Position numbers and translations under genes: made by a program. DNA of 64,000 bases from NCBI GenBank assembly GCA_052143575.1, contig JBKQSP010000125.1, forward strand, positions 1-64,000, in the 5' to 3' direction. Source of the DNA: JAKACA01 sp052143575 (GTDB lineage: Bacteria > Actinomycetota > Acidimicrobiia > Acidimicrobiales > Bog-793). The notes under the pieces are model-generated. The model was given only the letters and a program-made list of their open reading frames with translations. It had not been told where the DNA came from and did no database searches. Numbering within the stretch: position 1 is the stretch's first letter; each line of letters opens with the position of its first letter. Of the stretch, positions 36,433-44,563 are shown in pieces.

Positions 36433-37821
36433 ATGGAACGCCTCGGCCCTCTCGATGCCTCCTTCCTCTACCTCGAGGACGGCATCACGCACATGCACAT
36501 CGCCTCCTGTGCCATCTTCGAGGGCCCGGCGCCCGCCTATGAGGAGGTGGCGACGGCGATCGCCGGCAAGCTCGGCCAAGTGCCCCGCTACCGCCAGGTC
36601 GTGCACTTCGTACCGTTCGAGCTGGGCCGGCCCGTCTGGGCGGATGACCCCCATTTCAAGCTGGAGTATCACCTCCGCCACACCGCCCTGCCGGCGCCGG
36701 GTGGCCCGGCTGAGCTACGGCTCTTGATGGGTCGGCTCATGTCGCAGGAGCTGGATCGGCGTCGCCCTCTCTGGGAGACCTGGATCCTGGAGGGGCTGGA
36801 GGATGGCCGCTGGGCGCTCGTCACCAAGATCCACCACTGCATGGCCGACGGGGTGTCGGGCACGGACCTGCTGGCGGTGGTCCTCGACGTCGAGCGCCAC
36901 CCTTCGCCCGCAACCATCGAGGAGTGGCTCCCCGAAGCCGAGCCGTCCGGGCTCCGGCTCGCCGCCGAGGCTCTCGTCGGCTTGGCGAGGAGCCCCTACG
37001 AGCAGCTCCGGGCTGCCCGGCGGCTCCTGCAGGCGCCCGGCCGTGCCGTACGCCAGCTGCGGGATCTCGCCGAGGGGGTCGGCTCCTATGCTCGCCGCTT
37101 CGTTCCGACGGAGCCCACTTCGATCGTCGGCAGCATCGGGCCGAACCGCCGCTGGACCTGGGCGAGTGCCGACCTCGCCGATCTGAAAGCAATCCGCCGC
37201 GCCCAGGGTGGCACCGTCAACGACGTCATCCTCGCCGTCATTGCCGGGGGGTTTCGCGAGCTCCTGCTCGGCCGGGGCGAACCGGTCGAACGACTCGTCG
37301 TGCGGACGCTCGTTCCCGTCTCGATCCGTCGCGAGGACGAGCACGGCCTGTACAACAACCGCGTCTCGGCCGTCTTCGCCGACCTACCGGTCGCCATCGA
37401 GGATCCTGTCGACCGGCTGACGGCCGTCCACGAGCAGATGGAGGCGCTCAAGGCTTCCCATCAGACGCTCGCCGGCGAGAGCCTGACGGCGCTCGGCGAG
37501 CTGACGCCCTTCGTCGGCATCGCCCTCGGCGAGCGCGCCGCCATGGCGATGTTGCGCCACCTCCCGCAACACAGCGTCAACACGGTGACCACGAACGTGC
37601 CCGGCCCGCAGTTCCCCCTCTACCTCGCCGGCAGGGAGATGGTCGAGTACCTCCCCTTCGTCCCCATCGCCCATGGCGTCCGCCTCGGCGTGGCGATCAC
37701 GTCCTACAACGGCGGCGTCGCCTTCGGCATCACGGGGGACTACGACACGGCCGCCGACATCGACGTGCTCGCCCACGGCATCGAGGACGGCATCACCCGG
37801 CTCGTCAAGCTCTGCCACTGA
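36433..37821 (+). CDS. WS/DGAT acyltransferase (second copy)
   Basis: A 462-residue enzyme of the same family. It starts MERLGPLDASFLYLED, the canonical PLDA-FLYLE motif, has the catalytic HHCMADG at residues 134-140, NDVILAVIAGGFRE, and VTTNVPGPQFPLYLAGREM. The Ala in MADG is common in the family. It differs enough from the first copy that this is old duplication rather than recent. Together they suggest storage of wax esters or triacylglycerol. Confidence 0.93.
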   Translation: MERLGPLDASFLYLEDGITHMHIASCAIFEGPAPAYEEVATAIAGKLGQVPRYRQVVHFVPFELGRPVWADDPHFKLEYHLRHTALPAPGGPAELRLLMGRLMSQELDRRRPLWETWILEGLEDGRWALVTKIHHCMADGVSGTDLLAVVLDVERHPSPATIEEWLPEAEPSGLRLAAEALVGLARSPYEQLRAARRLLQAPGRAVRQLRDLAEGVGSYARRFVPTEPTSIVGSIGPNRRWTWASADLADLKAIRRAQGGTVNDVILAVIAGGFRELLLGRGEPVERLVVRTLVPVSIRREDEHGLYNNRVSAVFADLPVAIEDPVDRLTAVHEQMEALKASHQTLAGESLTALGELTPFVGIALGERAAMAMLRHLPQHSVNTVTTNVPGPQFPLYLAGREMVEYLPFVPIAHGVRLGVAITSYNGGVAFGITGDYDTAADIDVLAHGIEDGITRLVKLCH

Positions 37822-37870
37822 GGTCCCGCCCACTCGACCCGATCGACACCTTGCGATCTTTGGCGCCCTC

Positions 37871-38830
37871 TCAGACGGCCGGTGGGACGAGGGGAGCAGG
37901 CGGCTGGCGGCGGCTGAGACGGCGCCGCAAACGCCACGCCAGCGCGACGAGGGCCGCGATGACGAGGAGGGGAAAGGCCCAGCCGATCGCAAGCGCCACG
38001 GCACGGACGCCGACGGCCGTGTTGTGCCCAGCCAGCTTGAGGGCGCGCACGAGGGCGTTCGCGACCTTCGGCTTCGCCTTTGGCGCTGCCGCGGCGGCGA
38101 GAGGCTTCAAAGAAACGGTGAGCGTGGCATAGGTCGCCTGGTCGACGAGCGAGTTCTCCTGGGCGGTCAGTTGCTCGATCTCGCCTTCGACACCGAAGAG
38201 CTGATCCTGCACCTGCAAGATGGCGGGGATGGATCCGGCTCTCGAGAGCAGGTTCCGCAGCGAGCCCTCCTCGCTCTGCAGGTTGGCGAGGCTCGCCTGG
38301 ATGTCGATGCTCTCGCCCGTGACGTCTTGACCGTTCTCGGACTGCGCTTCCACTTTCCCGAGGGCATCGACGCGCGTCACGAGTGCCCCGAAGTCGCTGC
38401 TCGGCACCCGGACGACGAGCTGAGCACCCGTGCGGTCGTCAGTTGCGTTGCTCGAGGAGGAGGCGACGAAACCCCCCATCGTGGTGGCGGCGCTCGACAC
38501 GAGGTCGAACGTCTGGACGATGTGGGCTTTCCCGACGCCGAGGGTCACGGCGCCGGTGCGCACGACGAGGGGTGCGCTCGGCGAGAGGGATTCGCCCACC
38601 GAGCTGGACAAGGCGGCCCCCCCGGCGGTCGTCCCCGAAGCGCTCTTGCCGCCGGGGGCGTGCACGGGTTCGCCCGGCGACACCCCGCCGCCGGCGGCCA
38701 TCGTCGTGGTCGTCATGTCGCCGGTGCCGCCGGCGCTCGGGCTGCTCGGGTTGGAGCATGCCGCCAGCGCACCACCTCCGAGGCAGGCCAGGACGAGGGC
38801 GGCGAGGGCGCTGCGACGGGCAAGTCTCAT
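37871..38830 (-). CDS. DUF4349 domain lipoprotein
   Basis: A 319-residue membrane-linked protein. The lipobox LAAC follows a hydrophobic signal (residues ~8-24). A Thr/Gly linker then leads to a DUF4349 domain from about residue 85 (LVVRTGAVTLGVGKAHIVQT), a coiled-coil-like stretch (LANLQSEEGSLRNLL, and EGEIEQLTAQENSLVD), and a C-terminal membrane helix (AIGWAFPLLVIAALVALAW). DUF4349 proteins are often near ECF sigma factors, as here, and probably span the envelope. AGGAGCGACCACC precedes the ATG. Confidence 0.87.
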   Translation of the reverse strand: MRLARRSALAALVLACLGGGALAACSNPSSPSAGGTGDMTTTTMAAGGGVSPGEPVHAPGGKSASGTTAGGAALSSSVGESLSPSAPLVVRTGAVTLGVGKAHIVQTFDLVSSAATTMGGFVASSSSNATDDRTGAQLVVRVPSSDFGALVTRVDALGKVEAQSENGQDVTGESIDIQASLANLQSEEGSLRNLLSRAGSIPAILQVQDQLFGVEGEIEQLTAQENSLVDQATYATLTVSLKPLAAAAAPKAKPKVANALVRALKLAGHNTAVGVRAVALAIGWAFPLLVIAALVALAWRLRRRLSRRQPPAPLVPPAV

Positions 38831-38851
38831 GGTGGTCGCTCCTTCGGGTGG

Positions 38852-39580
38852 GTGCTTCGCGGTGACTGCTGCAGATGCTCTGACGAAGCCAGTCGGCGCC
38901 GAGTTCCCGTCGATCGCCTCGAATTAGGCTTCGTCATCTGCGCTGACGAGCGGTCCGACGATGCGGCACGGCTGGCGGGCGCTCTCGCCGGCGACCGGGA
39001 CGCCCTTTCACGGCTGCTCGCCGCTCACTACGACCGCTGCTATGCGGTGTCTCGCCGCATCCTCTCGAACGAGGAGGACGCCCTCGACGCCACCCAGGAT
39101 GCGATGATCGCCATCGCTCGCGGACTGGCCCGTTTCGACGGGCGCAGCTCATTCTCGACCTGGTGCTATCGCGTGGCCACGAACGCCGCGCTCGACGAGC
39201 TGCGCCGGCGCAAGCGCCGGCCGCTGGCGGCTTCCGACCGGCTCATGGCGGAGGCCGGCTCGGATTCGGTCCTCGCCGCGGCGACGGATCGCGTGGCCGG
39301 GCCCGTGACGGATCGCCTCCTCATGGAGCGGGCGCTCGCCCAGCTCCCCGAGGACCAGCGCGTGGCGGTCGTGCTGCGGGACATCGCCGACCTTGACTAC
39401 TCCGAGATCGTCTCCGTCCTCGGCATCCCGATCGGGACGGTTCGATCGCGCATCTTCCGGGGACGGGCGGCCCTCGCCGAGATGCTCCGCCCGCGGCGGG
39501 AGCCCGGCGACGCCGTCACGAGATCGCAACGAAACGCCACGCCTCCTGCGCCCGTCGAAACAGACGAGACAACCCCATGA
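38852..39580 (+). CDS. ECF-type RNA polymerase sigma factor
   Basis: Sigma-70 region 2 is seen as LLAAHYDRCYAVSRRILSN then EDALDATQDAMIAIARGL and FSTWCYRVATNAALDELRRRKR; region 4 as LPEDQRVAVVLRDIADLDYS then IVSVLGIPIGTVRSRIFRGRA. The boundary at the N-terminus is uncertain: conserved sequence begins near base 38960, where no ATG or GTG is in frame. The closest canonical in-frame start is GTG 38852, giving 242 residues with an odd Cys-rich leader; a non-standard ATC at 38936 is the alternative. The TGA overlaps the anti-sigma start (ATGA). The gene is divergent from the DUF4349 lipoprotein. Confidence 0.83.
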   Translation: MLRGDCCRCSDEASRRRVPVDRLELGFVICADERSDDAARLAGALAGDRDALSRLLAAHYDRCYAVSRRILSNEEDALDATQDAMIAIARGLARFDGRSSFSTWCYRVATNAALDELRRRKRRPLAASDRLMAEAGSDSVLAAATDRVAGPVTDRLLMERALAQLPEDQRVAVVLRDIADLDYSEIVSVLGIPIGTVRSRIFRGRAALAEMLRPRREPGDAVTRSQRNATPPAPVETDETTP

Positions 39581-40359
39581 CTGATCGACCGACCCCACCA
39601 CCCGATGACTCTGCGTGGCACCCGGCTCCTTCCGAGCTCTGCGAGCTCGTCGACGGCGAGCTCGATCCTGCTCGCGGGCGCCAGCTGGCCGACCACGTGG
39701 CCGCCTGCGAGAGCTGCCGGGAGGAGCACGAGCGACTGTCCTTGGTGCGAAGCGTCTTGGGTCGCTTGAGCAACGCTCCGCCTGTGGGGGCGGCCGCCGG
39801 CGCCATCTCGGCAGCGCTCGGCGCTCTCGACGACACGGCTCGCCCGGCCGCCGCCACCGTCGTCGTGCTGGCGACTCGCCGGCGCTTCAGCCGCCTGGCC
39901 GGCATCGCCGCCGCCGTCGTGCTGCTGGCCGCCTTGGGTAGCGGCATCGGCTGGGAGGTGTCACGAGCGCCGACGTCGAGCTCATCGGCTCTCGGCACGA
40001 CGACGACCGAGATTCTGGGCTCGGGTGGCGGCCATACGCCTGGGAAGACGGCGCAGCAGGTGATCGAGCTCAGACGGCTCGAGAATCACCTCGTTGGGCA
40101 GCTCGTGACGGACGTGACCTCGAGCGAGGTTGCACGCCTGCAGTCGTCGCCGAGCAGCGGCGGGAGCTTCAGGGCCACTCTCACCCTCGAGCCGGGCACT
40201 CCGGTCCTCGCCGCCCTGCGGGCCGAAGGGGGGCGCACGGTGGTCGCCGTCCGCGACGGCAAGGTGCTCGGCGTCGTGCAGGCCGCCGCAAACGGGATCA
40301 TCGAGATCACCGGTCTCAACCGATCCGGGGCGCTCGAGCTGACGCAAACCCTCGGCTGA
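39577..40359 (+). CDS. Membrane anti-sigma factor with zinc-finger domain
   Basis: A 260-residue protein. The N-terminus has the zinc-binding anti-sigma pattern H-x3-C-x2-C (HVAACESCREE) at residues ~40-50. One membrane helix follows at about residues 106-126 (LAGIAAAVVLLAALGSGIGW), then an external Thr/Ser linker and a ~110-residue outer domain rich in beta strands. Coupled ATGA overlap with the sigma gene fits a sigma/anti-sigma pair that releases the sigma on an envelope signal. Confidence 0.87.
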   Translation: MTDRPTPPPDDSAWHPAPSELCELVDGELDPARGRQLADHVAACESCREEHERLSLVRSVLGRLSNAPPVGAAAGAISAALGALDDTARPAAATVVVLATRRRFSRLAGIAAAVVLLAALGSGIGWEVSRAPTSSSSALGTTTTEILGSGGGHTPGKTAQQVIELRRLENHLVGQLVTDVTSSEVARLQSSPSSGGSFRATLTLEPGTPVLAALRAEGGRTVVAVRDGKVLGVVQAAANGIIEITGLNRSGALELTQTLG

Positions 40360-40381
40360 GCCGGTCCGCCGGCAGCGGCGG

Positions 40382-40837
40382 TCAGGCAGAGCAGGTGCTG
40401 CAGCGCCCGAGGACGGCGAAGTGACGGGGATCGATCTGGAAGCCGTAGCGGCTCCGGGCGGCGCGGGACAGGTTGGCGAAGAGCTCCGCCGGCGCCTCGA
40501 CCGTGACGCCACAGCGCTCGCAGACGAGGTGGCCGTGCGCCGAGGAGGACAGATGGTAGGTGGCAGGTCCGTGACCGAGATGGGTGTGCACGATGACGCC
40601 GAGCCGCTCCAGCTCGTCGAGGTTGCGGTAGATGGTCGAGAGGTGGATGTCGGGTGCCCGATGCTGCACCTCGGCCGCCAGCTCCTCGGCCGTGCGGTGG
40701 CCGGGCGAGGCGAAGAGCGCGTCCAAGAGCTGCCGCCGCGCCGTCGTGACGCGCCCCCCACGGGCGCGCAGCAGCCCGAGCACGTCTTCGACCATCTCCG
40801 CAGGGGTTCTCGGGGCGGTGGGAGCAGGGGCGGTCAC
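40382..40837 (-). CDS. Fur-family regulator, probably Nur (nickel uptake regulator)
   Basis: A 151-residue metal-dependent repressor. The winged helix contains RVTTARRQLLDAL and the Fur hallmark IHLSTIYRNLDELERLG. Metal and zinc motifs are HTHLGHG, HGHLVCERCG and C-terminal CSTC. It adjoins a divergent NiCoT nickel permease with a tandem TCGCAA-N5-TCGCAA in between, the arrangement of the actinobacterial Nur box; this points to Nur rather than Zur or Fur. Start set at GTG 40837; ATG 40798 is an alternative and also gives a family-length protein. Confidence 0.85.
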   Translation of the reverse strand: MTAPAPTAPRTPAEMVEDVLGLLRARGGRVTTARRQLLDALFASPGHRTAEELAAEVQHRAPDIHLSTIYRNLDELERLGVIVHTHLGHGPATYHLSSSAHGHLVCERCGVTVEAPAELFANLSRAARSRYGFQIDPRHFAVLGRCSTCSA

Positions 40838-40901
40838 CGCTGACGAGCTTACGGCCGCTGGCGTCTCTGGCGGTGTTCTCCGTGTAGCGAGCTGTGCTCT
40901 T

Positions 40902-40918
40902 TCGCAACCAGCTCGCAA
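40902..40918. promoter_or_regulatory. Nur-box-like operator for nickel control
   Basis: TCGCAA-N5-TCGCAA is a perfect tandem repeat that fits the Streptomyces Nur box (tTGCaa-N5-ttGCAA) in spacing and in the core GCAA of each half. It is between the Fur-family gene and the NiCoT gene. Confidence 0.65.
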
Positions 40919-40983
40919 TTGACTAGGGTGCGAGGAGTCGGACCGGCTCACTCGCGGCGGTGCCGGGGAGGAGGGGAGGCAAG

Positions 40984-42132
40984 GTGGCCACGACCGCAGA
41001 GGCTGTTGCGCTCTCACGGCTCCGCCGCGTGCGCAACGCCCTCTCACCGAGCGAATGGCTCCGCATGGGCGCCATGGGCGGCGTGATCATCCTGCTCCAC
41101 GTCGTCGGGTTCTTGTTGCTGCTGGCGGCGACGCGCCACCACTACCACCTCAGCAAGACGCAGCTGTTCGGCATCGGCACGGGGCTGCTGGCCTACACGC
41201 TCGGCATGCGCCATGCCTTCGACGCCGATCACATCGCCGCCATCGACAACACGACCCGCAAGCTCATGAGCGAGGGGAAGCGGCCGACGAGCGTGGGGTT
41301 CTTCTTCTCGCTCGGCCACTCGAGCGTCGTGTTCGGGTTGGCTGTGATGCTGAACTTCGGGATACGGGCGCTCGACTCGCAAGTGCGCAACGGCAGCTCC
41401 AGCCTGCACCGCATCACGACGATCGTGGGCACGTCGGTGTCGGGTTTCTTCCTCTATCTCATCGCCGCCCTCAATGTCGTCATCCTCGTGTCGATCGTGC
41501 GCGTCTTCCGAGAGATGCGGCAGGGCCGCTACAACGACGAGGAGCTCGAGGAGCAGCTGAACAAGCGCGGGCTCATGAACCGCTTCTTCGGCAAGCTCGC
41601 TCGCCGCATCGACGCCTCCTGGAAGATGTACCCCATCGGCGTCCTCTTCGGGCTCGGATTCGACACGGCCACCGAGGTCGCCCTCCTCGTCCTCTCCGGC
41701 ACGGCCGTGGCGAGCGGTCTCCCGTTTTACGGGATCCTCGCCCTCCCCATCCTCTTCGCCGCCGGCATGAGCCTGCTGGACACGGCAGACGGCTGCTTCA
41801 TGAACTTCGCCTACGGCTGGGCCTTCTCCCGCCCGATCCGCAAGGTGTACTACAACATCACGATCACCGGGCTCTCGGTGGCCGTCGCCTTCCTCGTCGG
41901 CACCGTGGAGCTGGTGGGACTGCTCACCGAGGAGCTCAACGTGCGGGGGCGCCTGGCTGAGCTCGTGCAGAGCTTCAACATCAACACGGCCGGCTTCATC
42001 ATCGTCGGGCTCTTCGTCGTGACGTGGGTCGTGGCGCTGGCGATCTGGCGTTTCGGCCGCATCGAGGAGCGCTGGGACACCGCTGCTGCCATCGCCCAGG
42101 CCGAGCGTGCCGTGACGGCCGACTGCGACTGA
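40984..42132 (+). CDS. NiCoT nickel/cobalt permease (HoxN/NixA family)
   Basis: A 382-residue membrane transporter. The NiCoT signature RHAFDADHIAAIDNTTRK is intact, followed by FFFSLGHSSVVFGL, LGFDTATEVALLVLSG and GMSLLDTADGCFMNFAYGWA, all family motifs. About eight membrane segments are present. The carrier takes up Ni2+ or Co2+ by secondary transport. GTG at 40984 follows GGGGAGG. Adjacent Nur-like regulator and operator support nickel as substrate and nickel-repressed expression. Confidence 0.93.
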   Translation: MATTAEAVALSRLRRVRNALSPSEWLRMGAMGGVIILLHVVGFLLLLAATRHHYHLSKTQLFGIGTGLLAYTLGMRHAFDADHIAAIDNTTRKLMSEGKRPTSVGFFFSLGHSSVVFGLAVMLNFGIRALDSQVRNGSSSLHRITTIVGTSVSGFFLYLIAALNVVILVSIVRVFREMRQGRYNDEELEEQLNKRGLMNRFFGKLARRIDASWKMYPIGVLFGLGFDTATEVALLVLSGTAVASGLPFYGILALPILFAAGMSLLDTADGCFMNFAYGWAFSRPIRKVYYNITITGLSVAVAFLVGTVELVGLLTEELNVRGRLAELVQSFNINTAGFIIVGLFVVTWVVALAIWRFGRIEERWDTAAAIAQAERAVTADCD

Positions 42133-42139
42133 GGGCGGT

Positions 42140-43600
42140 TCAGCCGCCGGCGGGTCGGGCGGTGGCGCCGGCGAGCACGATGACGGCGGGGCGTTCTGCC
42201 GTCGCCGCCTCCCTGAGCGAGACCGTCAGGCCGCCGCGGCCGCTCGAGGCGGTCAGCTGCTCGCCCGACATGTCGGTGACGGCCGCCGTCTCGATGTCGG
42301 CGAGTGTCACGTCACGCACGGGCGCCCCACCCGCCGGCGGGCGCACGAAGGCAAAGACGTCGCGATCACGGGCGGTGTAGCGGATCTCGCTGGCGGCGTC
42401 GGAACCCTCTGCCCGCACCCACGGTCTCGTGCCGTAGAGGGCCGTGCCGTTTGCAGCCGTGAACTCGGCCAGCCAGTCGAGCCGGCGCAGCTGCGCCGGA
42501 GCGATCGTGGCGTCCTTGCCCCGTGGCCCGACGTTGAGGAGCAGGTTGCCCCCTTTGGCGGAGATGTCGACGAGGGACCAGATGAGCTCGTCGTGTGCCA
42601 GGAAGTCTTCCTCGCGCGAAGCGTCGTTGTGCCCGAAGCTGTGATCGATGCCGCGGACGCACTCCCAGGCCTCTTGCTGCGGGGAATGGAAGACCGTGTA
42701 CTCCGGCGTGCGCACGTCGAAGAAAGGCGGTTTCGGGGGGACGATGCCGGTGGCGGCCCGGGCGCCGCGGGCGACGAGGCGGTCGATGAGGGCTGCTGCC
42801 GGCGCCGTTTGCGCCAGTCGCCAGAGGGGGGACCAGGGCATGAACCGGTCGTTGACGACGCCGTCGGGCACGTCGTGGTAATAGGAGGCGAGGAGGGCGG
42901 CGAGGCGACCGGCGGGAGCCGGCCACGAGATGTCGTTCCAGAGCACGCTCGGCCGGTAGCGGGCAATGAGCTCGCGCACCTGTGCCTCGGCGTAGGCGAC
43001 GTAGTCACCGCGGGGTTGGGCGCGCAGCAAATCGCTGAACGTGCCGATCGGCTGGTCGTTGTAGGTCCAGTCGAGGCCGCCCGAGTAGTAGATGCCGAAG
43101 CGCATGCCACGGCTGCGAACCGCCTCCCGCAGCTCCCCGACGACGTCGCGCTGACAATGCCAGCCAGGCCGGCGCGAGTTGGGCACCGTGGTCGGCCAGA
43201 GGCAGTAGCCGTCGTGGTGTTTTGCGACGAGGACGACATAGCGCGCACCGCAGGCGGCGAAGCGCTCCGCCCACTCCTGCGGGTCCCAGTTGTCGAGGGC
43301 CGCCTCCCACTCGGCGGCAAACTCGGTGTAGCTGCGGTCCCCGTGCACCTCGCGGTGGTGACGGGCGGCCGGGCTGTCGGGGAAGCGGAGCGAATTCTCG
43401 TACCACTCGACATAGGGCGACGAGGCCATCGCCTGCGGGTGGCGCCGTGCCATGAGCTCACCCATGTCGGCATCGACGGGGGCGAAGGCAGCCACCGAAG
43501 CAGGCGTCCAGTGGACGAAGATGCCGAGCTTCGCATCCCTCCACCACGCAGGCACGGCGTGGCGCCGAACGGCGCGTTGCACCTGGCGAGAGGACGGCAT
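42140..43600 (-). CDS. GH29-family alpha-L-fucosidase, apparently intracellular
   Basis: A 486-residue enzyme without a signal peptide. GH29 features are AKLGIFVHWTPASV near the start, LVAKHHDGYCLWP (the substrate-binding HHDG), and the nucleophile region RPSVLWNDISWP, where Asp is expected to be catalytic. A small C-terminal beta domain ends the protein. It starts nine bases after the pseudouridine kinase gene and closes the long nucleoside-related run, so its link to nucleoside metabolism is unclear. It converges with the nickel permease gene, seven bases apart. Confidence 0.87.
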   Translation of the reverse strand: MPSSRQVQRAVRRHAVPAWWRDAKLGIFVHWTPASVAAFAPVDADMGELMARRHPQAMASSPYVEWYENSLRFPDSPAARHHREVHGDRSYTEFAAEWEAALDNWDPQEWAERFAACGARYVVLVAKHHDGYCLWPTTVPNSRRPGWHCQRDVVGELREAVRSRGMRFGIYYSGGLDWTYNDQPIGTFSDLLRAQPRGDYVAYAEAQVRELIARYRPSVLWNDISWPAPAGRLAALLASYYHDVPDGVVNDRFMPWSPLWRLAQTAPAAALIDRLVARGARAATGIVPPKPPFFDVRTPEYTVFHSPQQEAWECVRGIDHSFGHNDASREEDFLAHDELIWSLVDISAKGGNLLLNVGPRGKDATIAPAQLRRLDWLAEFTAANGTALYGTRPWVRAEGSDAASEIRYTARDRDVFAFVRPPAGGAPVRDVTLADIETAAVTDMSGEQLTASSGRGGLTVSLREAATAERPAVIVLAGATARPAGG

Positions 43601-43609
43601 CGGCGGAGA

Positions 43610-44563
43610 CTAATGCACCGCCACTCCGCCGGCGGGAGGTCTCGCTCCCGCCCGTGACACGACGCCGCCGGCAGCGGCAACGGCGCCGGCCGTGCACTCC
43701 TCGAGGCCCGCGCCCTGAACGAATCGGGCGAGGAAGCCGGCACAGAAAGCGTCGCCGGCGCCCGTCGAATCGACGACGCTGGCCGGATCGGCCGCCACCC
43801 GCAGGCGGTGCCCGTCGGCGCTTCCGGCGAGGGCACCGGCCGCCCCGAGCTTGAGGGCGACGAGCGGGTAGTGCTCGAGGAGTGAGTCGACGATCGCTTC
43901 GGGCTCGGTCTCGCCGGAGAGCTGCCGCCCTTCGTCGAGGTTCGGGAAGAGGAGGCATGCGCCCGCCGTCCAGGCGAAGAAGGCCTCGCCGCCGGCGTCG
44001 CGAACGCCGGCGAAGGTCGCCGGATCCACCGAGATGGGTGTGCCGGCTTCGACGGCGGCGGCGCAGAGGGCTCGAACGCCCGGGCGCGAAGCCGCTTCGA
44101 ACAGTTGGTAGGCGGAGATGTGAAGGTGGCTGGCGCCCTCGAGCAGGCCGTCGAGATCCCTGGCGCCGAGGCGGCGGTTGGCGCCTCGATCGGTGAACAT
44201 CGACCGCTCGCCGTCAGCTGACACGAGCACGACGACGGTGCCCGTGGCGACGTCCCGGTCCTCGACGAGACGGGCGTCGACCCCGAGGTCCTCGAGGGCC
44301 CGGCGCTGGGCGGCCGCGTCGCCGGCGCCGACTCGGCCGGCGAAGCGGACCGCTACCCCGAGCGACGCCAGCCAGGCGGCCTGATTGGCGCCCGAGCCCC
44401 CGCGGGCGAACTCGATCTCGGAGGCGGTGTCGGTGGCGAGGTCGACGGTCGCCGTCGGTCGCACGACGATGTCGTTCATGACGTCGCCGACGACGACCAC
44501 GAGGGGGGGCGGGGCAGCCTCCGCCCTGGCCGGTCCCGACGCCGGCGGCCGTGCTGCCGTCAT
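43610..44563 (-). CDS. psuK: PfkB-family sugar kinase, probably pseudouridine kinase
   Basis: A 317-residue ribokinase-family enzyme. It has ARGGSGANQAAWLASLGV near residue 55 and the second PfkB signature DSTGAGDAFCAGFLARF near residue 266, with GAGD forming the anion hole. Overlap with psuG (ATGA) supports pseudouridine as substrate, the product being pseudouridine-5'-phosphate for PsuG. Ribokinase or another nucleoside kinase is the main alternative. The N-terminal ~20 residues are Ala/Pro-rich and unusual. Confidence 0.83.
   Translation of the reverse strand: MTAARPPASGPARAEAAPPPLVVVVGDVMNDIVVRPTATVDLATDTASEIEFARGGSGANQAAWLASLGVAVRFAGRVGAGDAAAQRRALEDLGVDARLVEDRDVATGTVVVLVSADGERSMFTDRGANRRLGARDLDGLLEGASHLHISAYQLFEAASRPGVRALCAAAVEAGTPISVDPATFAGVRDAGGEAFFAWTAGACLLFPNLDEGRQLSGETEPEAIVDSLLEHYPLVALKLGAAGALAGSADGHRLRVAADPASVVDSTGAGDAFCAGFLARFVQGAGLEECTAGAVAAAGGVVSRAGARPPAGGVAVH

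Noticed and set aside
37673..38851. N-terminal 390 codons in frame with the ECF sigma gene
   Set aside because: This part is antisense to the DUF4349 lipoprotein gene and overlaps the end of the WS/DGAT gene; it is not protein-like.
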